Shown here piece after piece: positions 1 through 10,469 of a DNA stretch of 16,357 nt (position 1 is its first letter; each line of letters begins with the position of its first letter). This DNA comes from Porodaedalea pini. Its lineage: Eukaryota; Basidiomycota; Agaricomycetes; Hymenochaetales; Hymenochaetaceae. Both the position numbers and the translations under genes were made by a program. The stretch lies in contig NBAY01000187.1 in the NCBI GenBank assembly GCA_002794775.1, forward strand, positions 1 to 16,357. Direction: 5' to 3'. The notes under the pieces were generated by a model. That model saw only the letters and a list, made by a program, of their open reading frames with translations. It ran no database searches and had not been told where the DNA came from.

Positions 1-1464
1 ATGTCGCCCTGTCGCACGACCGTCTCATACTGCGCATTCTTCGCGCTCGGCCTGTTTGTTTCCACGACTCCATGCACGCGACTGATGGTGCAGTTAAGGT
101 GACCGAGAGCGATGAAGCGGGCGAGCTCGTTGTCGACGAACGCGACGGAGACACCGAACGCGGCGGAGAGGCTCTCGAGTGTCAGACTGCGGTAACTCTC
201 AAGTAACTGTGCGTATGCGAGTGTGCGAGAATGCGCATCTCGCGCACATAATATCGCGCGTGCGGGTGTAGCACACGAGAGGGAATGAGTTGGGTCTGCT
301 CGGGTTTCGCTATTTCTCTTTGTTAGTGAGGCGTAAGATATAAAGCTACTCGGGACATACCAAGTGCGATGAAGAACTTGTCGTAAAGGCAGTCATACAG
401 GGATTTCGTGAGCTCGGCAAGGTTAGAGAGTTCGTGGATGACCTGTATAACTTCCGGTGCGGTGATAATCTGCAGGAGTCAGGCCTCTCAAGCTATTCAA
501 GGAGCACATTCATGCTACTGACTTTCTTCTTCAGGTCTTGTCGCTTAAGCGTTAACGCGCCAGCGATCATGGTCATAGATACAAAGTCGTTGTAGTTCAG
601 AAGCTCCGTAGCGGTGAATGTCGATGATGCATCCATGAAGAGATCGCTTGCACGCTTGAATTGCCTGATAGAGAGCGAGTGGAGAACCTGATACACTTTT
701 AGTCGATTCCGCCTATCCCAGTCTCCATCCTTTTCAATCAATCTGTTATGGCGAGTGTGAGTGACGATAAATGTGTGACTCGGGCAGACTAGAAACGCAC
801 TCTTCTGCACGAGCGAGATTCTTGGCGATGGTGCATGGTCTCCGAAGAAGAAACCTATTCCTACGAGCGTGAGGGACAATGTCAATTTTCAAGCCAACTC
901 CAGGAGTCCTCTCAAAGGCGAGCTCTTGAGCTGCTATCGCTCGGTCCTGAAAGAACAATCCGTACTATCAGATACAGTAATGGCCGTTTCTGAAGGTACA
1001 TGCCTTGTCCCCAATCCTTGTCAAGTACGTTGCTCGGGCACGTAGTGCATCTGCTATTTCACCCCCCCCCCCCCCCCTTCTGTCTTCTCTGCTCCTGCAA
1101 ACGCTCATCCAGCTTCTTGAGCTCTTCCGCATTTGCCGCCCCATACGTTCTAACAATGCGTTGTCTTCCGGTAGCGGAATCCGAATCTGTCGTGGTGTGG
1201 TTGGCGAACCTGGTGAACCTGGTGAAGTCGGTGGATGTTGCAAAGCGATGATTGCACGGGAGCATGGCGCCATTTCTAAAATAACAGGTATGGGTCACTT
1301 TCTGCGGCAAGATTAAAGAGTTGACTACGCACGGTCTTTCTCAATGTCCCCAGGAGTAACTTCAGCGCGTCATGGTGCAGATCGCCTAGCTGGGCCTGTG
1401 TCAAAGCAAAGTGGGCTTGCGGATGCTCGAGGTTGGGAATTGGTAGAACAATCTCTTCAGCCAT
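1..1464 (-). pseudogene. RPN7: 26S proteasome lid subunit Rpn7 (PSMD6-type), decayed copy, cut by left edge
   Basis: Rpn7 is a PCI-domain subunit of the 19S regulatory lid. Starting from ATG 1464-1462 the protein begins MAEEIVLPIPNLEHPQ. Recognisable pieces follow on the minus strand: LPEDNALLERM, NAEELKKLDERLQ, EIADALRARATYLTRIGDK, LIEKDGDWDRRNRLKVYQ, TFTATELLNYNDFV, PEVIQVIHELSNLAELTKSL, then the PCI part with LLESYRSLTLESLSAAFGV and VVETNRPSAKNAQYE. Only about 15 residues are missing past base 1. Introns I place: 310-360, 470-522, 743-800, 947-1003 (GC donor) and 1276-1332. Lesions: an 8-bp imperfect tandem duplication at 214-229 splits RILA from YAQLLE; frame changes near 833, 874 and 1138; a C16 tract at 1062-1077 replaces the usual linker and shifts frame; the 1276-1332 splice joins out of frame. 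Family identity is strong. Pseudogene status rests on several independent lesions; sequencing indels could explain some of them. Confidence 0.88.
1062..1077. repeat. C16 homopolymer inside the Rpn7 relic
   Basis: There is a run of sixteen C on the plus strand, which reads as poly-glycine codons in the Rpn7 direction. It sits exactly where the reading frame changes between the coiled-coil segment ending LDERLQEQRRQK and the next conserved segment EIADALRA. A slippage-prone tract like this is a natural site of replication slippage, and also of sequencing error. Confidence 0.9.
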
Positions 1465-1664
1465 TTCGATAAATGTTATAGGTAGAAATAAGGCGTCAAG
1501 CAGAAGGTCAAATACTGGGAGGAGGAGCGCAAGTACAGACGCGTAAGCTGACGCGTTAATGATGGGAATAAAATGCCTAATATGAACTTACACAGTTTCG
1601 CTGGTTACTGCCTATACGCACTCTTGTCGGTCTACCACTGTCGATTCCAGCATACGATAAGGCA
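1465..1664. promoter_or_regulatory. Divergent intergenic region between the RPN7 and RPN6 relics, with two ACGCGT boxes
   Basis: The 200 bp between the two divergent start codons would have held a shared promoter. Two exact ACGCGT hexamers lie at 1539-1544 and 1551-1556, 12 bp apart. This is the consensus of the MluI cell-cycle box bound by fungal MBF. No TATA box is evident. Function is inference only, since both flanking genes are broken. Confidence 0.35.
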
Positions 1665-3552
1665 ATGTCAGTGGCAAAGGTGACACAAATGCTTGCAGAG
1701 GAACAGGCTGTGCGTTCAAAAGACCCAAAGCGTGCCGAGGACCTGTACCGCCGCATCCTCGAGACGAGCGCACAGGCGCACGGTTCGCAGTCGGAGCGAG
1801 AGAGCAATCTACAGGATCAGGAGTCTGCTCTCATAAGACTTGGCGAACTCTATCGTGATAACAAGTGCGTTACTATTGCACCTGCTGCTTAGATTTCTGG
1901 GATAAGTACAGAACATAGAGGTGCAAACGGCCTTGCACAGGTGATCGTCCTCTCGCGTTCTTTTATGTCGTCGACCGCGAAAGCAAAGACGACGGAGTTC
2001 AGTAAGAAGGTTTGCCATAGTCCCACAGAATATTAGGCTGACCTGTGCTGCAGTATGAACATTGCTTGATTTCTTCGCTCCCATTCCCGACTCGAGAACA
2101 TAGAGTGGGCACGCACAGAAAAACACATATTCTTGAAACACAGCCTAGAGACGCGGTTGGTTGGGATGTGCGTTTACTATTCTGCTGTGTACATTTAGAC
2201 TTGCACACTGATTCCTTTCTGAGGACAGACAGTTAGAGACGCATTCATACAAAGCCGCATTGGCTTTGATTGAAACATTGCTGACAGAGTTCAAGCGGTT
2301 AGACAACAAACTGGTGCTGACTGAGGTGCATCTGCTGAAAGTCGTGTATACCGGGCAACTGGCAACATGCCGAAAAGCAAGGTCTGCACCTTCTCGCTAT
2401 ATGTGGCGAGACCTTTTGTTTCTAACAATATGGATCCTATAGGCTGCTTTGACTTCAGCACGTATGGCCGCCAACTCGATATACTGTCCGCCACATCTGC
2501 AAGCCTAACTTGATTTTTAGTCGGGTATCTTGCATGCGGAGGACAAGGACTACACAACCGCATACTCGTATTTCTTTGAGACGTTTGAAAACTTATCAAG
2601 CCAGGTAGTTCCGATGGCTATCTTAATAACGGTCGTACTCTAGATCTGACTCGTGCTTCAACAGGAATAAGGTGAGGACAGTGGAAAGGCATTGACACCG
2701 CTCAATTACATGCTCCTCTGCAAGATCATGCTCAATCTCGTACGTCTTCATCAGTTTGAGGATTGCTTGCTGGAACATGACATTGACGGATCCATAGCCT
2801 GAAGATGTCACGTCCCTCCTTTCCATGAAACTTGCACTGAAATACACCGAACTTCGCGAGGTTGAGTGCATGCATGCCGTCGCCCGCACACACAAGAATC
2901 GTAACCTTGCGGATTTTGAGAAAACACTGCGGGATTATCAGGACGGTCCGCTTTTCCCTCTTTTTCTCATATGCCGTCATCAACTGAAGTCCGTTTCCTT
3001 TTGATTCTCTCTTGAATGTACTAAATACAGAACTCTCATCCGATCCAACGATACGCACGCACCTTGCGGCTTTGTATGACACACTGTTCGAACAAAACCT
3101 CCTACGCATTGTCGAGCCGTACTCGGTCGTTGAGGTTGAGTACCTTGCGCAACAGGTCGGTCAGGGGCGTCAAGAGGTCGAGACTAAGTGAATTATTCAT
3201 CATAATTCCCGCAATTGGTCGTGCGTTTAAGAAATCCTTGTGCTTCAGGATGTCGAAGATGATATTAGACAAGGTATTCCATGGGGTGCTAGATCAGGGA
3301 GGTGGATGCCTGCTCATTTTCGACAAGACGGAGGGCGACGTACGTCACTCTCGCTGTTGTTTATCTCTCCATCGCGGGCACATCCTGACAGTTCATTATT
3401 AGGAAACTTACGAATCGGCCATCCAGATAGTGGAAGAGATCGGCAAGGTTGTTGAATCGTTATATGCGAAGGTAGGATCTTCATTGGCGTCATGCCTCAT
3501 CTGAAAAGTGACTATCACTGATGAGAATTTTCAGGCAACCAAAATTGCATAG
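1665..3552 (+). pseudogene. RPN6: 26S proteasome lid subunit Rpn6 (PSMD11-type), decayed copy
   Basis: Rpn6 is a PCI-domain lid subunit that clamps the 19S regulator to the 20S core. The start ATG at 1665 gives MSVAKVTQMLAEEQAVRSKD, the family's usual N-terminus. Downstream exons give VIVLSRSFMSSTAKAK, NIEWARTEKHIFLKHSLETR, ALALIETLLTEFKRLD, AANSIYCPPHLQA, SGILHAEDKDYTTAYSYFFE, LNYMLLCKIMLNL, LLSMKLALKYTELREVE, NRNLADFEKTLRDYQ, the PCI segment EQNLLRIVEPYSVVEVEYL, MILDKVFHGVLDQG and the C-terminus VVESLYAK-ATKIA, stop TAG 3550-3552. Lesions: two in-frame stops, TAA 2506-2508 and TAG 2518-2520, inside a conserved exon; loss of about ten codons with a frame change near 2096; frame mismatch at the first splice (intron 1865-1911); and no GT donor after DYQ near 2940. 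The C-terminal exons remain well conserved, suggesting a recent loss. Introns are retained, so this is not a retrocopy. Confidence 0.9.
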
Positions 3553-3849
3553 CACGAGTACTGGAAGTTGATTCTTTGTAGACTAGTCTTTTGCTCGGTC
3601 GTGCAACATGACTTTTAATTTTATTAGAGCAGAGCGGCAACTGAAACCACAAAACCCTTTTGAGGTAACAGGGTGAACTGAGATGTCTATGTTAAAGTAT
3701 TCGGACGTCTGCGAGCTTTCGCTTTGATTCACTTTGATTAAGCTTAACTTTAAAGTCATCCTGCTATTGAAAATACCTTCGGAGACTTACACATGTAACT
3801 CATGACTTGACAGAAGAAAATACAAATGCACCTTGCTCTATGACAAGAA
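3553..3849. other. Intergenic, no recognisable feature
   Basis: About 300 bp of AT-leaning sequence lies between the converging 3' ends of the RPN6 and RPT4 relics. I see no coding potential, RNA gene or repeat. It would contain the 3' flanks of both genes. Confidence 0.5.
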
Positions 3850-4835
3850 CTACTGTAAAGTCTGCGACCATACATAGCATCCACCACTCCGACCCTTTTT
3901 GATCTCCATTGTGATACACTCTGCATTCCTTCGTTTCTTGCGTGCAATGTCGACAGATGATTGTGCTACGATGTCATGCGCTTCGCTCTGCACCGTGTCG
4001 AATATGTCCTTCGGAACGCCATCACGCACAAGAAGAGTCTTTCCTGTACCGGGTGGACTGCATAACAGCACACCCTTCGGAGGCTGAATGCCGCCGCGCA
4101 AGAAGAGCTCAGGGTTCATGAGCAGGAGTTCAATGATCTTGACAACTTTGAATATCGCGCATATATCAAAGAGACCTGAAGAGACGTACCTCGTGAGTTC
4201 CTGGGCCTGCTCGCCCAGACCACCGATTCCAGCAAAGGATATTCCTCCAGGGTCCTCAAGACTCATTTCGTGCACTAAGGGGTCGACCTCGTGTGGTAGA
4301 ATTCGCATTATTGTCAGAGTAGTCATGTCTAAGCGGACTCGCGTGCCATTCTTCAGCTTGGTGGCAGGTAAAGCGGTCTATAGGAGACATCGTAGCGAGG
4401 TCCTGACGAGGCTTTGACGATGACTTGACCAACAGCGTTGTTAGTAATGAGCCCGGAATGCGATGGACATGAGGCATACATTATTCGTCGTCCAGCTGTT
4501 TCATGACCTCCCCAATAATGTGGCCGACAGATTGTACGGCTTCAATGTCATCTTCTGTCTTCTTGAAGTCCTTCTCGAGGTCCTTGAGAGAGAATCACAC
4601 TATCCAAAAAAAAACAAGTAGCTTCAGCGTGAATATTCAGCAAGGTTCTAACTAAGACTCACAGTTCTTGAGGCTCTGGCTGTTTGTTTCATGGTCTCGC
4701 ATTTTCTAGATCTCGAGAATCCCCATGCTGAACATCTTCGCAGCCGGCATGACTACTCACGTTACGATAGCCAATCAAAGCATCTATCCTCCGTTGATCC
4801 ATCCCTCCAGAAGAGGACGAGGCTTGATTCTCCAT
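3850..4835 (-). pseudogene. RPT4: 26S proteasome ATPase subunit Rpt4 (PSMC6-type), truncated and broken copy
   Basis: Rpt4 is one of six AAA ATPases of the proteasome base ring. ATG 4835-4833 starts MENQASSSSGGMDQRRIDAL. The N-terminal coiled coil follows over exons near 4761-4835 and 4663-4705 and one ending at 4480 ([32 protein letters not shown]). Next come the OB segment ([35 protein letters not shown]), [36 protein letters not shown] and Walker [11 protein letters not shown] (family norm GPPGTGKT). Lesions: TAA 4481-4483 replaces a Lys/Arg codon just before the 4424-4479 intron; single-base frameshifts near 4372 and near 4192 beside the 4138-4189 intron. After Walker A the sequence is only loosely alignable for about 50 codons, then a stop. 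Walker B, the arginine fingers and the C-terminal small domain are absent, so no working ATPase can be made. The weakly matching tail (to about 3850) may be unrelated sequence. Confidence 0.88.
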
Positions 4836-4982
4836 CCTAAGTGGCAATAAAATATGGCAAAGTGGAGGATGAAGGTGAAGGTACTCAGCAGGAAGGGTTA
4901 ACGCGCAACTCACGATCACGGTCGAGGCCTCGCTGTAAATGTGTAGGTAACGATGTTTCCAATAGGTCAGAGCGTATGGGAC

Positions 4983-7900
4983 TTACAAAACACGCCGGTC
5001 CATTGGGACCACACTGACAGATGTGACCTGAAGATTAGGTGTAAACGTGGGACCCAACAGAACTTTGCTCTTCCCATTTGTCACTTGTCCAGATTGCGTG
5101 CTAGCTAAAGTGGAGGCCAACGTTGTGGAAGTTCGGCCGCCTGGTACCTGATTGTCCCGAAGATCGCGACTGATGCCTGATGGCGGCATAGTTTATGATG
5201 TTCTGGGTGACTTGCGTGCAAGAACAGGCATGCTCATTGCAGGAGAGGGTCCACGTCCCAGCGCCAGTTCAGCTTTCGGCAGCCTCTGTGGCGAGCCTTT
5301 GAACTGAATAGTTCCCGAAACTGGATTTGCTTTCTGCGGAGTACGAAGTGCAGACATGGACGATCCGGAAACAGGCATATCAAAACCGATGATGCGCGGT
5401 CGCTCTGGCGGAGTTGTCGAGGGCGATGATGTCGCCCTCTGTCCTTCTGCCTCTGCCATGATCGTCCGTAGATCCAATTTGCTAAGGAGTCGTTAGGAAT
5501 AACCTCTAAATTGTAAAGAAAATAACGGCACCTTGAAGACAGCTGTGATACGCGAGCCTTCCATGGACTAAACGTCCCCGGTGACGACGGTAGTTGACCT
5601 CTTGTACTAGCATTCGGGTTTGTTTGCGGAGCAGGGAGGCTAAGAGGCGGTATCTCCTCTCGTACGTCGTCCATTACGAATATGTCGTCAAGTCCTGTCT
5701 CTGCTGCCTCGCGGACAGGTGCGGACGGAGGTGTTAGTGAGGGACGATGCTCTAGAGGAGGACTATATGAGGTCGAAGCTGGCCCGAAAGAGGGGTAACG
5801 ATTCCGCTTTGTTGTTGAACCATTCGCTACCGGCGACAATTTGGGCGACTGCCGAATCTGCCCCGAAGGACCCTTATGTCCAGGGGCAACGGGCTGTGGT
5901 ATATCTTGTAACACGAGCCAGTCTTTCCAAGACTAGTGCTTTCTCGACCATTTTTCCTGAGCGAGTGACTGGAGACTTCTCAGCCTGGCACGCCCGTATG
6001 AATACCGACAGTTGTCGAATGAGATGTGCAGGAAGATCGTCGAGCATATGACTCTCCAACAAAGTCTCGATATTGCGCGCAAGGTATCCTTGCACGCTTG
6101 CGAAGAGGTGCCCAGCGTTGAAATGCGAAGCATCCGATAGGATAGAGCAAGCATTGTTAATGTTGAGGAACTGCAGAATAACCGAGGAACATATGAGAAG
6201 TAAGCGGTCCAAAAGAAGTTCGCCCTGGTGGATAGACAGTAAATCAGCATAGTAAGATAACGATGACTGTACTGCAGACACACCGCTACGTCCATGACCT
6301 GAAATAAGAACTCCAGAACATCATCGGCTGTCTGCGCAAATTCTACGTCCTTCACATAAGCCCAACCAGTAAGAAAATGATGTATTTTTTTTATATTACA
6401 CTTGCCTAGTACGTCGAAGATGTCCTCGCCACCTCCAGCGTATATAAACCGCATAACAAACTGCATGACTCGCCAATGCATACGTTTCAGGTTGATCAAC
6501 AACGTACGATTAGGCTGCCGACGCTTCACTGTCCAATCCAAATCGCCAAAGAATCCCGAGAAGAATGGGGATCGCGCACGAAGGATAGTCGAATGACGAA
6601 TACCCGCGCATATGCCAATTCAAGAGCCGTATCCGGAGCGCAGGGATGCGCAGAAGAGCCGTTGTTTCGAGCCCCCTCTTGCTACATGCCATCAAAAAGC
6701 ACCATCATGTCCTGCGCCAGGCGCTCGGCTGGTGAACATTTCACAGGTGCACCGGGCGAGTCAGCCAGAGCAGGAAGGTGTAGCAGTATCGCGAGTTTCT
6801 GTGACTCGCTACGAATATTCGTCGCATTCGTCTTAGGTACACAATCTGCGAGCTTGTCAACGACAGATAGTGTCACTCGTCGGTCCCAGATCGCAGGTAT
6901 TTTATCGGTATAAAGATACACAGCGAGCATGAGTGCGGAGAGTGGATGAACGCTCGATAACTTCATCACCGGCTGAGACGAGTCTGACTCGGCCTTGATC
7001 AGCTGCAGTCGAAGCCTGCCGTCTGAGTCTTTGATGGTTCGGCCGAGAATGACGTCCTTCAGCACTTCCGACCGGGCAGCAAGAACAACACGATGTACGG
7101 GAAACTTGAAGCTGGAGTCAACCTTTACGAAGAGGTCTGCACCATGTTTAAGGTCTACACCTTCGAAGATTCCCTTACTTTCCGCTTTCCGATGCATTGC
7201 ATCGCGTGTGAGGAGGTCGAGCAAACGGGTGACTGTCCTGATATCCTTTTTGATAGACATATCTTCCGACTCTTCCCCGACTTCCGCATCGGCTTCGTCC
7301 AAAGGCGATCCCGGAGTACACGTATGCCCGCCAGATGGTGGCGGAGTTTTTAAGTCGGGATTCATGAAGGCGTGTTCCACGTTCCATTCTTCTCCCTCAG
7401 AAAGAGCAAAGTACGGCTGAATCATGTCCATGTCTCCCGCAACCGAGTTGCCCCTTGGATGGATCGGGGTAGGTGCGCACTCTGCCTTGAGGACTACAAA
7501 TGCCCCAGCGCTGCTCGCCGCAACGGCAACGGCTCGTTGGCCCAACGGCATGCGCGTGAACTTTGATGTCTTATTCGTGCGGCTTCGTACGTATACATGG
7601 CCCGACTCTGTGCAGAGCATGATGGTACCCTCTGAACCTAGCGCGACGTCCTAAATGTAGATGTAAGTCTCTGACATTAGATTCATCATTAAGAACACGA
7701 GCCTTTACAGCGCTGAACTGCTTTCGCAATGCCCAAACACGCTGCGGCTTTACCAATGCCATACCGGCATTCTTGCCAGGCGTTGCTCCAGGATCAGCGG
7801 CCGGAGCAATGGGTGGAGCATTAAAAGTAAACGTAAAGACCTCGCCATTCGACGACAGAGCAGCAAAAGTGTCATCGCAACTGACGACCTTGGCAATACT

Positions 7901-9297
7901 AGCGTTGTTCTGCGCCATCGGTGGCCGATACGCCTGGATTTCCGAAGGAAAGTTTTGCGTCGGAAAGCTGAGCGCATGAAGATGAGTGGTCGGAATAGTA
8001 ATACGAGATATATTAAACGAACTTGAACTTGAAGCTTCGTTCATTGCAGAAGCATTGAACATCCCGGCTTGCCAGCAGGACCGCCATTGCAGCATCTGAC
8101 AATGCAACACCAACAACAGGAAAAGTGACCTGTGTCACGCGCCGCGGAAGAACCTGGACAGGCGTCCCGATGCGATCATATCCAAGCTGGCCGCTATTTG
8201 TGCCCCAAGTAAATAGTTCGCTTCCCGTACAGCACGTCGAAGCCGTCTGACATGCGGCAACACTGACAACAATCTCCTTCTTCAGAGGGCCAACTATACA
8301 CCGCGGAGCAGCTTGAAGAGCCAGGCCTCCATCAAGGGTATATCCAAGTTGGGAAAACCGGGCCAGACCCCAGCTAAGAACACTGCCTGGACTTGTTAGG
8401 GCAAGAGTATGATCCTGGCCAAGAGCAACCGCGACGATTTGCGCCTCAGAAGTAAGGTCCTTCAGAGATGCAAGTGCATACTGGGTATGTTGTGTTACTC
8501 CAGCCCCGAGGCGTCCACCGCTTCCAAAGCCGCAGACGCGAAGATTCGCGCGCGGCTCGGATGTGACAACCGCAGTATGCAGTTTGGCCATGGCGACCTG
8601 TTTGGTACGAACAGGCTGAAAGCGGACTCGCAGAGAAAGCTTGAGAGGCTCGGAGTGATCCTTTTGCGACGGGATTGAGACAGCTCTGGAAAGGCGCGAT
8701 CGTCGCCATCACCTACGCCAAGTGCCACGTTCCTGTTCGTTCCCCATGTGAAGAGGTCGGTGACCTCCAGGTCATTCGGCTTTGTACCAATCCACAGTCG
8801 AGTTGCACACATCGAAAGCTGTATATCCCTCGAAGTCCTTAAGTGACACGTCGACATCCGTGCGCTGCAGTAAAGGTACGCTGTAGACTAGGTAAGCAAC
8901 AATATGCACCTAATCGTTTCGAAACTCACCAAGCTGGAATATTTCCCATATATAATGTTCTATGCAGCGGCGTCCACCGACTCTCCAAATCCGTGATGTT
9001 GATATCGATCCGAGGATGAGTGAGGAGGAGTTTGACGAACTCTAATGCTGCCGGGTCGAGTGAAGAGACTGTGAGGTGGAGAACAGTGCGTCCTAGCCAA
9101 TCGTGCGCATTCACATCGCATGAGGTTGCTGTTCCATTTCCTCCAGACAACGGACTTGGTCTGTTCCATGAACGACCTCCACTAGTGCTTAGGGCGGGTC
9201 CCGGAGCAGTCTGCGAGCTGGCGGCATATGAGGCATCGAGCAGGCGCTGGAATGCCTGCTGATTCCGAAGGGAAAAGTAGGCATGAAGCGCAGTCAT
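4983..9297 (-). pseudogene. IBTK-like ankyrin/RCC1/BTB protein (putative CUL3 adaptor), decayed copy
   Basis: The domain order is that of fungal IBTK-type proteins, whose human relative is a substrate adaptor of CUL3 ubiquitin ligase. ATG 9297 gives MTALHAYFSLRNQQAFQRLL. Ankyrin-like segments follow (DWLGRTVLHLTVSS, RWTPLHRTLYMGNIPA, LQRTDVDVSLKDFEGYTAFD), then RCC1 blades (DLFTWGTNRNVALGVGDG, RVCGFGSGGRLG, SELFTWGTNSGQLGYD). Next are a 312-codon uninterrupted stretch (6682-7620) with BTB1 (HGADLFVKVDSSFKFPVHR), BTB2 (STILRARSPFFSGFFGD, MQFVMRFIYAGGGEDIFD), a BACK-like helical part (LDRLLLICSSVI to HLIRQLSVFIRA) and a low-complexity tail (KLDLRTIMAEAEGQ, LGPTFTPN). Lesions: +1 near 8789; -1 near 8681; a frame change after SFKFKF near 8020; TAG 6682-6684; -1 near 6596; a shift near 5930; TAA 5193-5195 with the same frame open beyond it. 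Introns persist, two with GC-type donors. The exact 3' end is uncertain. Confidence 0.87.
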
Positions 9298-9709
9298 ACA
9301 ATAATTATTTCAGACAGATCCGGAGGCCGCTTAGGGCGTTTTGCGCGATCCAGATGCCGCTGGATGTCTGAAGTAGAATGCGTGCTCACAAGTTGAGGCA
9401 GGTAGATAAGTGACCAATGGAGTCAAAGCCGGTGGCGACTTCAGGAATTGAAGCAAGTAGAATAAAAAATAATTTTCAGGTTACGCAGAAATGAGCAATA
9501 AGTTAAGCAAGACGTCACCGGTCGTGGTGGTGGGGAGAGTTATAAAAGGTTGTCAGTACTATCACTGTGCGCCGTTGCACTCGTGACCCAGGCAAGCAAA
9601 AGCTAAAGCACGTGCGATACTATTTATGACCGCGAACTCAAAGATAGACGATAGACTCACCATGCTCATTCGGTCGTCTCTAATCTCTCTTCTACAGCTT
9701 TTCGTGACA
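9298..9709. promoter_or_regulatory. Divergent intergenic region with TATA box before the oxidoreductase
   Basis: About 410 bp separates the IBTK-like and oxidoreductase starts. TATAAAAGG lies at 9541-9549, roughly 160 bp before ATG 9710 and in the right sense for the plus-strand gene. A CCAAT box (gaCCAATgg, near 9412) and an E-box CACGTG (near 9609) also occur. A possible 3' splice site (cttctacag, ending near 9699) hints at a 5' UTR intron. These are motif matches only. Confidence 0.45.
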
Positions 9710-10469
9710 ATGCCTTATAGATATGATCTTCCTGTCCCCCTCAATGAGGCAGACGCACACCAAGCCTTTTTCAATTCACAGCATCACCTACGTGAGACAC
9801 CGGCATCCCTACCTGTGCCGAACTCGACACACTCCTTTTGGTTGCACCCCTCCGATGAGGTGAATCCACTTGCAAAAAAAGGAAGCGAAGGCCCTATCCC
9901 ATCCGATGCGGATGTATGCATCATAGGCTCCGGTATTACTGGCGTATCTGCTGCCTATCATTTATCCAAATCCTCTCCCGAAAAGAAAGTAGTAATCCTT
10001 GAGGCACGAGATTTCTGTAAGTATTTTCCATGCAAGATGAGAGTTACCTGTGATTAAATATGTCGTAGGCTCAGCAGCTACTGGAAGGAATGGCGGACAT
10101 CTTACACCTGCTGCTTTCTTGGACCTTGGCCGGCACGCGGAAGCCATGGGTATCGAGGAGGCAAAGAAGCAATATGCACTCGAACAGCACTCCGTAGACG
10201 TTCTGCTTCAAATAATAAATGAGAATGGCCTCAAGGATGTAGTAGACCTCGTCTCCGGAGGGCACTTCGACATGCTCTTCACACAGAGCGAAATCGCAGA
10301 TGCGCAGGCTGACCTTGCTCTCGCAAAAGAATCCGGCATGGATGTTAGCGGAGTCAAATTTCTCTCGAAGGAGGTGATGTCTGAAGTATGTATCAACTTC
10401 CCCTCAGAACAGTCTTGGCTACCTCAATGCATAGACGAAGTCACTGATTCAGTTTTACTATGGCCATAA
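9710..10469 (+). pseudogene. FAD-dependent oxidoreductase (DAO-type), 5' half only
   Basis: The encoded N-terminal half is that of a fungal FAD-dependent amine or amino-acid oxidase-like enzyme (DAO fold). ATG 9710 is preferred because its context is acaATGcc; an in-frame ATG at 9626 also exists. The dinucleotide-binding motif ADVCIIGSGITGVSAAYHL is followed by VVILEARDFC and, over intron 10017-10068 (52 nt), SAATGRNGGHLTPAAFLD, a signature of this family. Exon 2 (10069-10385) continues through VDLVSGGHFDMLFTQSE to LSKEVMSE, with no lesions. A good GTATGT donor at 10386 follows, but no recognisable exon does: after the candidate acceptor at 10452 the reading bears no likeness to the expected substrate-binding half. 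About 210 codons remain of the usual 450 or more. It could be a short expressed protein, but more likely it was cut by a chromosome break or rearrangement. Substrate unknown. Confidence 0.8.

Noticed and set aside
968..1316. Several overlapping plus- and minus-strand frames across the C16 tract
   Set aside because: Only the minus-strand pieces match Rpn7; the others are shadows created by the homopolymer and by frame changes.
1670..1678. AGTGGCAAA, one mismatch from the yeast PACE element for Rpn4
   Set aside because: It lies inside the first codons of RPN6, not in a promoter, and Rpn4/PACE control is not established for basidiomycetes.
2500..2520. CTAAC...TTTTAG in RPN6 looks like an intron branch point and acceptor
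   Set aside because: The codons around it align residue by residue with the conserved QA-LD--SGIL stretch, and an intron ending here would remove the conserved IYCPPHLQA segment. In-frame stops are the better reading.
1..9297. Processed retrocopies made by the neighbouring reverse transcriptase
   Set aside because: Introns are retained in all the gene relics and no poly-A tracts mark their 3' ends.
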